Assembly: GCF_900143095.1 (NCBI RefSeq)
Contig: NZ_FRDA01000003.1
Span: 124,001 to 188,000 of the forward strand
Source: Pseudomonas asturiensis
Lineage (GTDB): Bacteria > Pseudomonadota > Gammaproteobacteria > Pseudomonadales > Pseudomonadaceae
Direction of reading: 5' to 3'
DNA: 64,000 nt
In this document: piece after piece, positions 43,854-52,153 of the stretch
Numbering within the stretch: the first letter of the stretch is position 1
How the letters are laid out: the number at the start of each line of letters is the position of its first letter
Notes under the pieces: generated by a model
What the model was told of the DNA's origin: nothing
The model's database searches: none
The model's input: only the letters and a program-made list of their open reading frames with translations
Made by a program: the position numbers and the translations under genes

Positions 43854-45038
43854 ATGCTGACCGACATTCAACGTGACATCGTCAAAGCAACCGTTCCGAT
43901 CCTTGAGGTCGGTGGCGAGGCGCTGACTACGCACTTCTACCAGATCATGCTGCGCGACTACCCAGAGGTTCGCCCGCTGTTCAACCCGGCCAATCAGGCC
44001 AACGGTGCTCAGCCTCGCGCTCTGGCCAACGCGGTGCTGATGTATGCTCGCAACATTGATCGTCTGGATAACCTCGGTCCGCTCGCCAGCCAGATCGTCA
44101 ATAAGCATGTGGCGTTGCAGATCCTCCCCGAGCATTACCCTATCGTCGGAACATGCCTGCTGCAGGCGATCCGCGAAGTATTGGGTGCCGAAACCGCCAC
44201 TGACGAAGTGATCGCGGCATGGGGCGCGGCGTATCAGCAACTGGCTGACATCCTTATCGGCGCTGAACAAGAGGTGTACGAAAGCATCGCCGCAGCGCCA
44301 GGCGGATGGCGTGGCGGGCGTGCGTTCAAGGTGAAAGCGAAGACACCGGAAAGCGACGAGATCACCTCGTTCTATCTCGAGCCAGCGGACGGTCAACCTG
44401 TCATTGCGCACAAGGCCGGGCAGTACATTGGCCTGCGTCTGATCGTGAATGGTCAGGAAATCCGCCGTAACTACTCGCTGTCGGCCGCATCGACCGGCAT
44501 CGGCTATCGCATCAGCGTCAAAAAAGAGGTGGGCGGAGCGGCCTCCAATTACTTGCATGATCAGGTTGAGGCAGGGGACGAGCTGGAGCTGTTTCCGCCG
44601 TCCGGCGAGTTCACGCTTATCGAGGGCAGCAAGCCGCTGGTGTTGATCAGTGGTGGTGTCGGCATCACGCCCACTCTGGCGATGGCCGAAGCCGCGCTGG
44701 AGGCTGGCGGTAGGGATGTGGTGTTCATTCACTACGCCCGCAATGCCGGGGTGCATGCATTTCAGGCAGCGCTCAAGGACTGGCAGGCTCGCTATCCGCA
44801 GTTCCGCGCCCATGTGGTCTACCAAGACACGGTTGCTGATCCTGCCCAACCCACTGCTGTGGGCCTGCCTGCCGTCGAGCATCTGCAACAGTGGCTGCCT
44901 GCGAACCGAGACATCGAGGCGTATTTCCTCGGTCCCAAACCGTTCATGGCGTTCATCAAGCGGGCGCTGCACGATCTGGGTATCCCGGATGAACAGAGCC
45001 ATTACGAATTCTTCGGCCCGGCTGAAGCGCTGGTTTAG
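43854..45038 (+). CDS. hmp: Flavohemoglobin, nitric oxide dioxygenase
   Basis: This 394-residue protein has a globin domain (1-138; proximal His H85 in NKHVALQI, and a CD-region Phe/Tyr pattern), a ferredoxin-reductase-like FAD domain (about 150-255, RRNYSLSAAS) and an NAD domain (about 260-394, ISGGVGITPTLAM; YFLGPKPFM). It converts NO and O2 to nitrate using NADH, protecting against host or denitrification-derived NO. The name fhp is used in Pseudomonas. The ATG follows GGAGCTG. A regulator gene of the FhpR type is not adjacent, unlike in P. aeruginosa. Confidence 0.96.
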   Translation: MLTDIQRDIVKATVPILEVGGEALTTHFYQIMLRDYPEVRPLFNPANQANGAQPRALANAVLMYARNIDRLDNLGPLASQIVNKHVALQILPEHYPIVGTCLLQAIREVLGAETATDEVIAAWGAAYQQLADILIGAEQEVYESIAAAPGGWRGGRAFKVKAKTPESDEITSFYLEPADGQPVIAHKAGQYIGLRLIVNGQEIRRNYSLSAASTGIGYRISVKKEVGGAASNYLHDQVEAGDELELFPPSGEFTLIEGSKPLVLISGGVGITPTLAMAEAALEAGGRDVVFIHYARNAGVHAFQAALKDWQARYPQFRAHVVYQDTVADPAQPTAVGLPAVEHLQQWLPANRDIEAYFLGPKPFMAFIKRALHDLGIPDEQSHYEFFGPAEALV

Positions 45039-45041
45039 TGG

Positions 45042-45989
45042 CTACAACGTGCCCTCGTCTGCGCACAGGCAGGCGAGCGCGCGGGTGATGTCCTGTTTGA
45101 GCTGCCCGGTCTGACGGCCCGGATACTGATCGAACATGTGCGGCACGCCGGGGTACACATGCAACTCTACCGGCACGCCGGAGGTGGAAAGCCTGAGCGC
45201 AAAGGCCAGGTTTTCTTCCAGAAACAGATCGAGCGCGCCGACGCTGATAAAGCTAGGCGGCAGCCCGGTCAGGTCATTGGCCAGTGCGGGTGAAAACAGC
45301 GCTGCCTGTTCATCGTCCAGTGCATAGGAACCTTGCAGGCACTGCCAGCAGAACCGGTTCGCTTCACGGGTCCAGCTCAGGGTTCCGGTGGTCGGATTGT
45401 CTTCAGGCGAAAGGGTCGAGCCGGTTCGATGGTCCAGCATCGGATAGACCATCAACAGCCCTGCCAGCCGATACTCGTTTCTGTCCCGCGCCATGATCGA
45501 TACGGCAGCAGCCAGTCCGCCGCCTGCGCTGTGGCCCATGACCATTACCTTTTGCGTATCCACGCCGAGTGCCAGGCCTTCGTTGAAGATCCACGCCAAT
45601 GCTGAATAGCAGTCGTTCAACGACGTGGGAAAAGGGTGCTCGGGAGCGAGTCGATAATCGACGGCCACGATCAGGACGCTCAGCTCATTGGCCAGATCGG
45701 CCAGATAATCTTCAGCCATCTCGGGTCGGCCGAGCACAAAACCGCCGCCGTGGATGTACAGCAGCGTCGCAAGTTTGCGTGCAGGATTGAGGATGTTTGC
45801 CGGGCGATAGACGCACAGCCTGATGTGATCCTTCTGTGTCCGGTACTGCTGGTGCCTCGCTCCGTCAGGCTGTTTCCAGGCAGCTTCAACGCGACGCCTG
45901 ATGGCGGGAAGATTATCGAGCGTCCAGACGCTCGAAGGCTCATCCAGGAAAACGGCGTAGGCCGGGTCGAGCAGGTGGTTGGCATCCAT
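45042..45989 (-). CDS. Alpha/beta hydrolase, hormone-sensitive-lipase-type esterase
   Basis: This 315-residue cytosolic carboxylesterase has the oxyanion motif HGGGF near residue 80, the nucleophile elbow GHSAGG with catalytic Ser near 153, a VDYRLAPEHPFP segment typical of the HSL family, and later Asp (SVGALDLFLEE) and His (YPGVPHMFDQYP) to complete the triad. The substrate is probably a short-chain ester. The gene converges with hmp; the stops are 3 bases apart. No operon partner is seen. Confidence 0.9.
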   Translation of the reverse strand: MDANHLLDPAYAVFLDEPSSVWTLDNLPAIRRRVEAAWKQPDGARHQQYRTQKDHIRLCVYRPANILNPARKLATLLYIHGGGFVLGRPEMAEDYLADLANELSVLIVAVDYRLAPEHPFPTSLNDCYSALAWIFNEGLALGVDTQKVMVMGHSAGGGLAAAVSIMARDRNEYRLAGLLMVYPMLDHRTGSTLSPEDNPTTGTLSWTREANRFCWQCLQGSYALDDEQAALFSPALANDLTGLPPSFISVGALDLFLEENLAFALRLSTSGVPVELHVYPGVPHMFDQYPGRQTGQLKQDITRALACLCADEGTL

Positions 45990-46283
45990 CGTTCAGTCTC
46001 GTCAAAAAGCGCAGCAAACACCGGATTGTGGCAAGCCTCACCATGTCTTCGTTTTAGCGCTGTCACGTGGCAAACACCCCCCCACAGAAAAATAGCGTTT
46101 CTTCAGTGACTTATGGGTTGTTTTATAAGAGGCGGCTTGCTGGCGATCTGCCGGGAACCGGCAGCACGGCCTGCGCATGCGGGCAAGGCCTGCTGCGCAG
46201 CCCATCGCTGCCGTCGTAACCTGCGAAAGCTCCCACGCCCTGCGGGCAGAAGCGGATATCAGCGCCTTTTCACTATCCGACCG
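45990..46283. other. Intergenic region with hairpins and REP-like sequence
   Basis: This 294-base stretch contains a perfect stem CTGCCGG/CCGGCAG (46148-46164) and GC-rich, REP-like words (GCGGGCAAGGCC, GCTCCCACGCCCTGCGGGC) at 46175-46250. It separates two minus-strand genes and probably includes the termination region of the transketolase operon. No gene is seen. Confidence 0.4.
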
Positions 46284-47303
46284 CTACAACCAGGCTTTGA
46301 TCTGCGCACAGACCGCTGGTGTGGAAATGCCGTAGCGATCGTGCAGGGTCGGCAAGGCACCGGCGTCGAGAAACGCATCAGGCAGCGCAATCTGCCTGAA
46401 GGTCGGCGTGACGCCATTGCGCAGCAGCACCGTGGCAACCGCTTCGCCCAGCCCGCCGATGATCGAGTGGTTTTCCGCCGTCACCACCAGCCGTCCCGGT
46501 TTTCTGGCTTCGGCGAGGAGGGTCTGTTCGTCCAGCGGCTTGATGGTCGGCACATGCAGCACCGCGACATCCACGCCATCGGCCTGCAGTTCCTTGGCGG
46601 CCTCAAGCGCGCGCATGGTCATCAGGCCGGTGGAAATGATCAACACGTCATTGCCGGTGCGCAGGGTCTTGGCCTTGCCGATCTCGAACTGATAGCCGTA
46701 CTCGTCCAGTACCAGCGGAACATTGCCACGCAACAGGCGCATGTACACCGGTCCCTGGTGCGCCGCGATGGCCGGTACGGCCTGCTCGATTTCCAGTGCG
46801 TCGCACGGGTCGACGATCATCAGGTTGGGCATGGCGCGAAAGATCGCCAGGTCGTCCGTGGCCTGATGGCTGGGGCCGTAGCCGGTGGTCAGGCCGGGCA
46901 GGCCGCAGACAATCTTGACGTTGAGGTTTTCCTCGGCAATCGCCATGCAGATGAAGTCATAGGCACGGCGCGAGGCGAACACCGCGTAGGTGGTGGCAAA
47001 CGGTACACAGCCTTCGCGGGCCATCCCCGCCGCTGCGCTCATCAGCAGCTGTTCAGCCATGCCCATCTGATAAAAACGTTCGGGATGCGCTTTGGCGAAG
47101 ATGTGCAGGTCGGTGTACTTGGACAGGTCCGCCGACAGCCCGACGATGTCCGAACGCTGATCGGCCAGTGCCGCCAGCGCATGGCCAAACGGTGCCGAAC
47201 GGGTGGCCTGACCTTCGGAGGCAATCGAGGCGATCATCGCCGAGGTGGTGAGCTTTTTCTTCGCGGCAGGTGCCGCCGCAGGGTTCTGGTTGGCAGTGCT
47301 CAT
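46284..47303 (-). CDS. Split transketolase, C-terminal (pyrimidine/transketolase_C) subunit
   Basis: This 339-residue protein corresponds to the C-terminal half of a transketolase. The Pyr domain includes DLSKYTDLHIFAKAHPERFYQMGMAEQLLMSAAAGMAREG, with the conserved Glu that activates thiamine diphosphate (GMAEQ), and GLTTGYGPSHQATDDLAIFR. The C-terminal domain has VLIISTGLMTMRALEAAK. It acts with the N-terminal subunit encoded immediately upstream (4-base overlap). Its start has an unusual Ala/Lys-rich extension (NQNPAAAPAAKKK). It is the last gene of the SDR-MFS-transketolase operon. Confidence 0.9.
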   Translation of the reverse strand: MSTANQNPAAAPAAKKKLTTSAMIASIASEGQATRSAPFGHALAALADQRSDIVGLSADLSKYTDLHIFAKAHPERFYQMGMAEQLLMSAAAGMAREGCVPFATTYAVFASRRAYDFICMAIAEENLNVKIVCGLPGLTTGYGPSHQATDDLAIFRAMPNLMIVDPCDALEIEQAVPAIAAHQGPVYMRLLRGNVPLVLDEYGYQFEIGKAKTLRTGNDVLIISTGLMTMRALEAAKELQADGVDVAVLHVPTIKPLDEQTLLAEARKPGRLVVTAENHSIIGGLGEAVATVLLRNGVTPTFRQIALPDAFLDAGALPTLHDRYGISTPAVCAQIKAWL

Positions 47304-48148
47304 ACGGTTTGCCCTTCGTCGAGGTTGTTCAGTGCAAGGTCCCACTCGTGTTCATCGACACGGATGAAGTGAGTCTTTTCGCGGGTTTCCAGAAAGGGCA
47401 CGCCTTTGCCCATTTTTGTGTCGCAGATGATCACCCGAGGCTGTGCGCCCGGATGCTGGCGGGCGGCGTCGAAGGCGGCGACCAGCGCAGGCAGGTCGTT
47501 GCCGTCGACCCGTTGCGTGAACCAGCCAAAGGCCTGCCAGCGATCCACGATGGGCTCGAAGGCCAGCACTTCACTCGAGTGGCCGTCGGCCTGCTGATTG
47601 TTCACGTCGATGATCGCGATCAGGTTGTCCAGCTTCCAGTGGGATGCCGACATCGCTGCTTCCCAGGTCGACCCCTCGTTCAGTTCGCCGTCCGACAACA
47701 GGTTGTAAACGAAGGAGGCGGAGTGTTTGCGCTTCAACCCCAGGCATGCGCCGACCGCGATGCCAAGCCCGTGGCCGAGCGAGCCCCCCGTGATTTCCAT
47801 GCCCGGCGTGTAGGCGGCCATTCCCGACATGGGCAGGCGGCTGTCATCCGAGCCGTAGGTTTCAAGCTCGTCCAGCGGAATGATTTCAGCCTCGATCAAG
47901 GCGGCGTACAGGGCAATGGCGTAGTGACCGATCGACAGGTAAAACCGGTCACGCAACTCCCATTCCGGGTCCTCGGGTTTGTAGTTCAAGGCGTGAAAGT
48001 AGGACACGGCCAACAGGTCGGCCGCCCCCAGCGCCTGGCCGACATAGCCCTGGCCTTGAACCTGGCCCATGCGCAAGGCATGGCGACGAATGTTGTGGGC
48101 ACGCTGTACCAGCGACGTGGACGAGGCAGATAACGCTTGGGTTGTCAT
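47300..48148 (-). CDS. Split transketolase, N-terminal (thiamine diphosphate-binding) subunit
   Basis: This 282-residue protein corresponds to the N-terminal half of a transketolase. The thiamine-diphosphate and metal motif is LLSDGELNEGSTWEAAMSASHWKLDNLIAIIDVNN, in which the usual first Gly of GDGE is Ser. ITGGSLGHGLGIAVG and ATPP-site YLSIGHYAIALYAAL are also typical. With its partner it would move a two-carbon ketol unit between sugar phosphates. Split enzymes of this type usually belong to special sugar pathways rather than the main pentose phosphate route. Confidence 0.9.
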   Translation of the reverse strand: MTTQALSASSTSLVQRAHNIRRHALRMGQVQGQGYVGQALGAADLLAVSYFHALNYKPEDPEWELRDRFYLSIGHYAIALYAALIEAEIIPLDELETYGSDDSRLPMSGMAAYTPGMEITGGSLGHGLGIAVGACLGLKRKHSASFVYNLLSDGELNEGSTWEAAMSASHWKLDNLIAIIDVNNQQADGHSSEVLAFEPIVDRWQAFGWFTQRVDGNDLPALVAAFDAARQHPGAQPRVIICDTKMGKGVPFLETREKTHFIRVDEHEWDLALNNLDEGQTV

Positions 48149-48166
48149 GGTGATGACTCCGATGAT

Positions 48167-49468
48167 TCAACGATTGACCGAGGCAGCGGGGATGCGCAGG
48201 ACCAGAAACGCGCCGATGAACAGCACGCCGGTGATCAGGTACATGCCGATGGCGCTGGAGCCGGTCGTGGTCGTGATCCAGCCGATCAGGTACGGCGAGC
48301 AGAAACCCGCCAGGTTGGCGAAGCTGTTGATGCCCGCAATGCCTGCCGCTGCGGACACGCCGCCGAGCAGGGTGGTGGGCAGCATCCAGAACAGGGACGA
48401 GGCCGAGAGCACGCCAGCCGCCGCCAGGCACAGGCTCAGCACCGAGAGCAGCAGGCTGTTGCCGAAGACCGCTGCCAGGCTCAGGCCCAGCGCACCGGCA
48501 ATCATCGGGATTACAAGGTGCCAGCGGCGCTCGCGGTGCCGGTCGCCGCTGCGGCCCATCAACAGCATGGCGACGATGGCGCACAGGTACGGCACGCTGG
48601 TCATCAGGCCAATGTGCAGCGGGTCGGAAAGCCCGGCGTTGCGGATCAGCGTCGGCAGCCAGAAGGTGATTGCGTACTGACCCATGACTACGCAAAAGTA
48701 AATGCAGGCCAGCAGCCACAAACGGCGGTCGCGGATGAACTCACCGACCGAGGCGTGCACGACCTTCTGGCTGTTGTCTTCGGCCAGCTCCTTTGTGATC
48801 AGCGCTTTTTCATCATCGGTGAGCCAGGTCGCCTGATGCACGCCGTCTTTCAGGTAAGCCAGCACCATCAGCCCGACGATCACTGTGGGAATGGCCTCGA
48901 TGACGAACATCCACTGCCAGCCCGCCCAGCCATGAAAGCCTGCGAATGTGGCCATGATGTAGCCCGACAGCGGCCCGCCGATCATCCCGGACAACGGAAT
49001 GGCGACGAACCACAGTACCGTCATGCGCGCACGGCGATAGGAGGGGAACCAGTAAGTGAGGTAAAGCAGCAGGCCCGGTGCCAGACCGGCTTCGGCCACG
49101 CCGAGCAGAAAGCGCAGGCCGTAGAACTGCCAGGCGGTTTCAACGAACGCGAACAGGGCGGAAATGATGCCCCAGGAGATCATGATTCGGGCGATCCAGC
49201 GCCGTGCACCGACGCGATGCAGGATCAGGTTGCTGGGCACTTCACAGAGGAAATAACCGATGAAGAACATACCGGCGCCGAGGCCGTAGACGGCTTCGCT
49301 GAAGGCCAGGTCGTTCATCATGGTCAGCTTGGCAAAGCCGACATTGACCCGGTCCAGGTAGGCACACAGGTAGCACAGCATCAGGAACGGCATCAGCCGC
49401 CAGGCGGTCTTGCGGTAGGCATTGGCACGGGCGGTCGAAGCCGCGTCGAGGGGCATGGTGGTTATCAT
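48167..49468 (-). CDS. MFS permease, anion:cation symporter (ACS) family
   Basis: This 433-residue, 12-helix permease has the ACS-family start LCYLCAYLDRVNVGFAKL, YFLCEVPSNLILHRVGAR, and LRFLLGVAEAGLAPGLLLYLTYWFP. Family members import sugar acids, tartrate, phthalate and similar organic anions. It lies between the SDR and transketolase genes, so the operon probably takes up and degrades a sugar acid or related polyol. The ATG at 49468 is chosen from the homology start. Confidence 0.9.
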   Translation of the reverse strand: MITTMPLDAASTARANAYRKTAWRLMPFLMLCYLCAYLDRVNVGFAKLTMMNDLAFSEAVYGLGAGMFFIGYFLCEVPSNLILHRVGARRWIARIMISWGIISALFAFVETAWQFYGLRFLLGVAEAGLAPGLLLYLTYWFPSYRRARMTVLWFVAIPLSGMIGGPLSGYIMATFAGFHGWAGWQWMFVIEAIPTVIVGLMVLAYLKDGVHQATWLTDDEKALITKELAEDNSQKVVHASVGEFIRDRRLWLLACIYFCVVMGQYAITFWLPTLIRNAGLSDPLHIGLMTSVPYLCAIVAMLLMGRSGDRHRERRWHLVIPMIAGALGLSLAAVFGNSLLLSVLSLCLAAAGVLSASSLFWMLPTTLLGGVSAAAGIAGINSFANLAGFCSPYLIGWITTTTGSSAIGMYLITGVLFIGAFLVLRIPAASVNR

Positions 49469-49577
49469 GATGGTCTGATCTCTTGTTTTTATAGACCGCC
49501 AGGCAAACCGGCCTGGCACGTCGTCGATCCAGAACAAATGCGGGCGTTACAGGTGTGAGTCAGCCCGCGGATGGCGA

Positions 49578-50327
49578 TCAGTGAATCAACATGCCGCCGT
49601 TCACATCCAGCGTAACGCCGGTCAGGTATGAGGACAGGTCACTGGCCAGAAACAGTGCCGCATTGGCCACGTCCTGCGCCGCGCCCAGGCGACCCAGCGG
49701 AATGCCTTCGATGATCGCGTGGCGTCGCTCGTCCTGCATCAACCCGCCGGTGATGTCGGTATGAATCAGACCCGGCGCGATGGAGTTGATGCGAATCTGG
49801 TCCGGGCCGAACTCCCGTGCCATGGCCTTGCCCAGCCCAAGCACGCCCGCTTTCGCTGCGCTGTAGTGTGGGCCGCCGAAGATGCCGCCGCCACGCTGCG
49901 CCGAGACCGACGACATGCACACGATGCTGCCAGAGCCTTGCGCCCGCATGCTTGGAATTACGGCCTGCGACATCAACAGCGTGCCGCGCAGACTGACGTC
50001 CAGCACCTTGTCGTAATCGCCCGGACGGATGTCCAGTGTCTTGATAGGTTGGGTGATGCCAGCGTTGTTGACCAGCACGTCGATGCGGCCGAAGTGTTCG
50101 ATGATCCTGGCAACGGCTTGTTTGACCTGGGATTCATCGGCCACGTTGGCGGCCAGCCCCAGATGGCCTTCACCCAACGCGGCGGCGGCGTCGCGTGCGG
50201 CGGATTCATCCAGATCGAGTATCACCACCCGTGCGCCGTGTTGCGCGAAGGTGACAGCGGTGGCACGACCGATTCCGCGGGCTGAAGCGGCACCGGTGAT
50301 GATTGCGATTTTGCCTTGAAGCAGCAT
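49578..50327 (-). CDS. Short-chain dehydrogenase/reductase
   Basis: This 249-residue classical SDR has the nucleotide-binding ITGAASARGIGRATA (TGxxxGxG), LDLDES after beta-2 favouring NAD(H), NNAG, active-site Ser in MSSVSA, and YSAAK for the Tyr-Lys pair. The C-terminus (GVTLDVNGGMLIH) is typical of FabG-like enzymes. It is the first gene of the SDR, MFS, transketolase operon and divergent from a LysR gene, so it likely oxidises or reduces the imported sugar compound. Confidence 0.92.
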   Translation of the reverse strand: MLLQGKIAIITGAASARGIGRATAVTFAQHGARVVILDLDESAARDAAAALGEGHLGLAANVADESQVKQAVARIIEHFGRIDVLVNNAGITQPIKTLDIRPGDYDKVLDVSLRGTLLMSQAVIPSMRAQGSGSIVCMSSVSAQRGGGIFGGPHYSAAKAGVLGLGKAMAREFGPDQIRINSIAPGLIHTDITGGLMQDERRHAIIEGIPLGRLGAAQDVANAALFLASDLSSYLTGVTLDVNGGMLIH

Positions 50328-50432
50328 GAGGGGAGTCCTCTGATTATTGTTATGGGGTCGATCCAGGTGATCGATGAGCTCAGAGTGTTCCGGGGGCTGC
50401 TGGCGAGCAATAACGCAAACATCACTGGTCGA

Positions 50433-50445
50433 TGAAAAAAATTCA
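50433..50445. promoter_or_regulatory. LysR-type box (TGAA-N5-TTCA) in the divergent region
   Basis: TGAA and TTCA are inverted around AAAAA, giving a T-N11-A core as used by LysR-family regulators. It lies between the divergent LysR and SDR genes, 70 bases before the LysR ATG, where such a regulator would bind to control both. Confidence 0.45.
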
Positions 50446-50514
50446 CCTCTCGTCAGAGCCCTCAGGCAGTGCTTGAATGGGAAGAACTCAATTTTCCTGA
50501 TGCCTGGGAGCCTT

Positions 50515-51432
50515 ATGCGGGCCGACAACGATGCACCCTCCAACCTGCCACCCTTGAAAGCCATTCAGGCCTTCGAGCAAACGGCACGTTTCGGCAACCT
50601 GGCTCGCGCCGCCGAAGTGCTGGATCTGACGCCGTCGGCGGTCAGCCATCAACTCGCCAGGCTGGAGGCGATGATTGGCCGGCAACTGTTCGTGCGTGCA
50701 GCACGCGGGGTGACGCTGACGCCGGTAGGCGAGCAGTACCTGAAAGAGGTTTCCGGCCTGTTGCACAGCCTGGCCGTGGCCACCGAGCGCGCCGCCAGCG
50801 ACGTCAGCCTCGACTGCCTGCGTCTGCATTCGTCACCCAGTTTCGGGCTGCTGTGGCTGATGCCGCGTCTGGAAGCCTTTCGTATCAGCCACCCGGATAT
50901 TCAAATCAACCTGTCGTGTTCCTACGAGTCGTTGCACTTCAGTCGTGACAAGATCGACGTCGATCTCCGCCATGGCCGACCCAATTGGCCGAGCTATGAA
51001 GTGCGTACCGTGCGTCACGAAACTTTCGCGGTGCTGGCGTCGCCGAAGCTGCTGGAACGATACCCGGTCAACAGCGCGACAGACCTGCTCAATGGTGAAC
51101 TGATTCTGTCCGAAGCCACGCTGCTGAAGTGGCCCGAGCTGTTTGCCCAGCATGGCCTGGCGCGGCCGGAAAAACCCTACGCGTTGAGCTTTGATCGCTC
51201 CTATATGACGCTGGAGGCGGCCTGCCATGGCCTTGGCTTTGCGCTGGAAAGCACACTGCTGGCGCAGAAATACCTGCACAGCGGCGCGTTGCTGGAAGTC
51301 GCACCGCACCTGTTGAGTTCGCCGGTGGCTGCACACCACCTGGTGTTTCCCAAGGCCCACTCCAGCTTTCCCAGAGTCAGGCGCTTTCTGGAATGGATGG
51401 AGAGCGAGCTGGGTCACGGGTTCGTGTTCTGA
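50515..51432 (+). CDS. LysR-family regulator (GcvA-like)
   Basis: This 305-residue protein has an N-terminal winged helix-turn-helix (about 12-75, LPPLKAIQAFEQTARFGNLARAAEVLDLTPSAVSHQLARLEAMIG) and a C-terminal co-inducer domain of the GcvA subtype (SPSFGLLWLMPRLEAFRISHPDI, IDVDLRHG). ATG 50515 is chosen because GGGAG lies just upstream; an ATG five codons earlier is possible. It is divergent from the SDR-MFS-transketolase operon and is very likely its regulator. Confidence 0.9.
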   Translation: MRADNDAPSNLPPLKAIQAFEQTARFGNLARAAEVLDLTPSAVSHQLARLEAMIGRQLFVRAARGVTLTPVGEQYLKEVSGLLHSLAVATERAASDVSLDCLRLHSSPSFGLLWLMPRLEAFRISHPDIQINLSCSYESLHFSRDKIDVDLRHGRPNWPSYEVRTVRHETFAVLASPKLLERYPVNSATDLLNGELILSEATLLKWPELFAQHGLARPEKPYALSFDRSYMTLEAACHGLGFALESTLLAQKYLHSGALLEVAPHLLSSPVAAHHLVFPKAHSSFPRVRRFLEWMESELGHGFVF

Positions 51433-51440
51433 ATCCGGCT

Positions 51441-51650
51441 TCAGGCCTTGTGCAGGGCATCTTCGTGATGCATAGCCAAGTGCCCGGTCTTGTCGCTCTT
51501 GACCTCGTACTGGGGACTGTCTTTGGACGCAGGCCGGTGCTTGCCCATGAACGCCACGTCCTTGACGTGCACCTTGGTGATCTTGCCGCGTATTTCGCCA
51601 GCTTCGGAGTTCCAGCGCACGGCATCGCCAACCTTGAATGAAGTGGGCAT
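51441..51650 (-). CDS. HVA1/DUF2945 TUDOR-like small protein
   Basis: This 69-residue protein matches the hypervirulence-associated TUDOR-domain family (DUF2945): FKVGDAVRWNSEAGEIRGKITKVHVKDVAFMGKHRPASKDSPQYEVKSDK in pattern, ending HHEDALHKA. It is cytosolic and highly charged. The name comes from a fungal phenotype; the bacterial function is not known. It converges with the LysR gene, the stops being 8 bases apart. Confidence 0.85.
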   Translation of the reverse strand: MPTSFKVGDAVRWNSEAGEIRGKITKVHVKDVAFMGKHRPASKDSPQYEVKSDKTGHLAMHHEDALHKA

Positions 51651-52153
51651 GGGGGTTCTCCTTGAGGATTCCTGGTAGGTCTGGTTGTTAGAGGCCGGTA
51701 TTCAGACAGCGTTCAGCCGGCCTGCAGACTCGCATCACCCGTGTCTCTTCTGTTATCGACAAGGCTGCGGTTGAGCACGCACTCAATGGGCACGCCTGTG
51801 CTCAATAAAACCTGATCAAGTTGTTGTTACGGCTGAACAGTCTTACTTGGCTGATGGCTATTGTCAGAGGACGCCATGCCTGCATGTCAGGATTTGGCTA
51901 CATGACACTTATCATTTAAAAGATTCATTACTTTCAACAGGTTAATGGCTCTAGGCGTTTCTGTAGGGGCGGACTAAGTACGTTCGTTCCAGTGATGGAA
52001 AATCTTCGGCACCGCGCAAGTAATTTCCCGCCAATCGCCATTTTGTAACGTATTGTGTCCAGGTTGTATCCGTTACGTCATGGTGCTTTTAACAGGTCTC
52101 TACAGCTGTGTAGTTGTGGATTTTTTGTCGTTATTCCCATTGCAGGATTATTT
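51651..52153. other. Intergenic region upstream of the metalloprotease gene
   Basis: This 503-base stretch becomes AT-rich towards the right (51880-51960). It contains short stems such as TTCCA-GTGA-TGGAA near 51987. No GGAACC-type HrpL site and no supported gene were found in it. The promoter of the protease gene must be here, but I could not place it. Confidence 0.35.

Noticed and set aside
43746..45002. 418-codon minus-strand frame opposite hmp
   Set aside because: Antisense shadow that would also cover the sigma-54 promoter; no domain seen.
46154..46175. GGAACC word in the gap upstream of the esterase gene, a possible hrp box
   Set aside because: No CCAC motif follows at 15 or 16 bases; the word is part of a CTGCCGG/CCGGCAG hairpin.
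48137..49558. 473-codon plus-strand frame opposite the ACS permease gene
   Set aside because: Low-complexity His/Gln/Asp-rich translation typical of an antisense frame; the minus-strand permease is clear.
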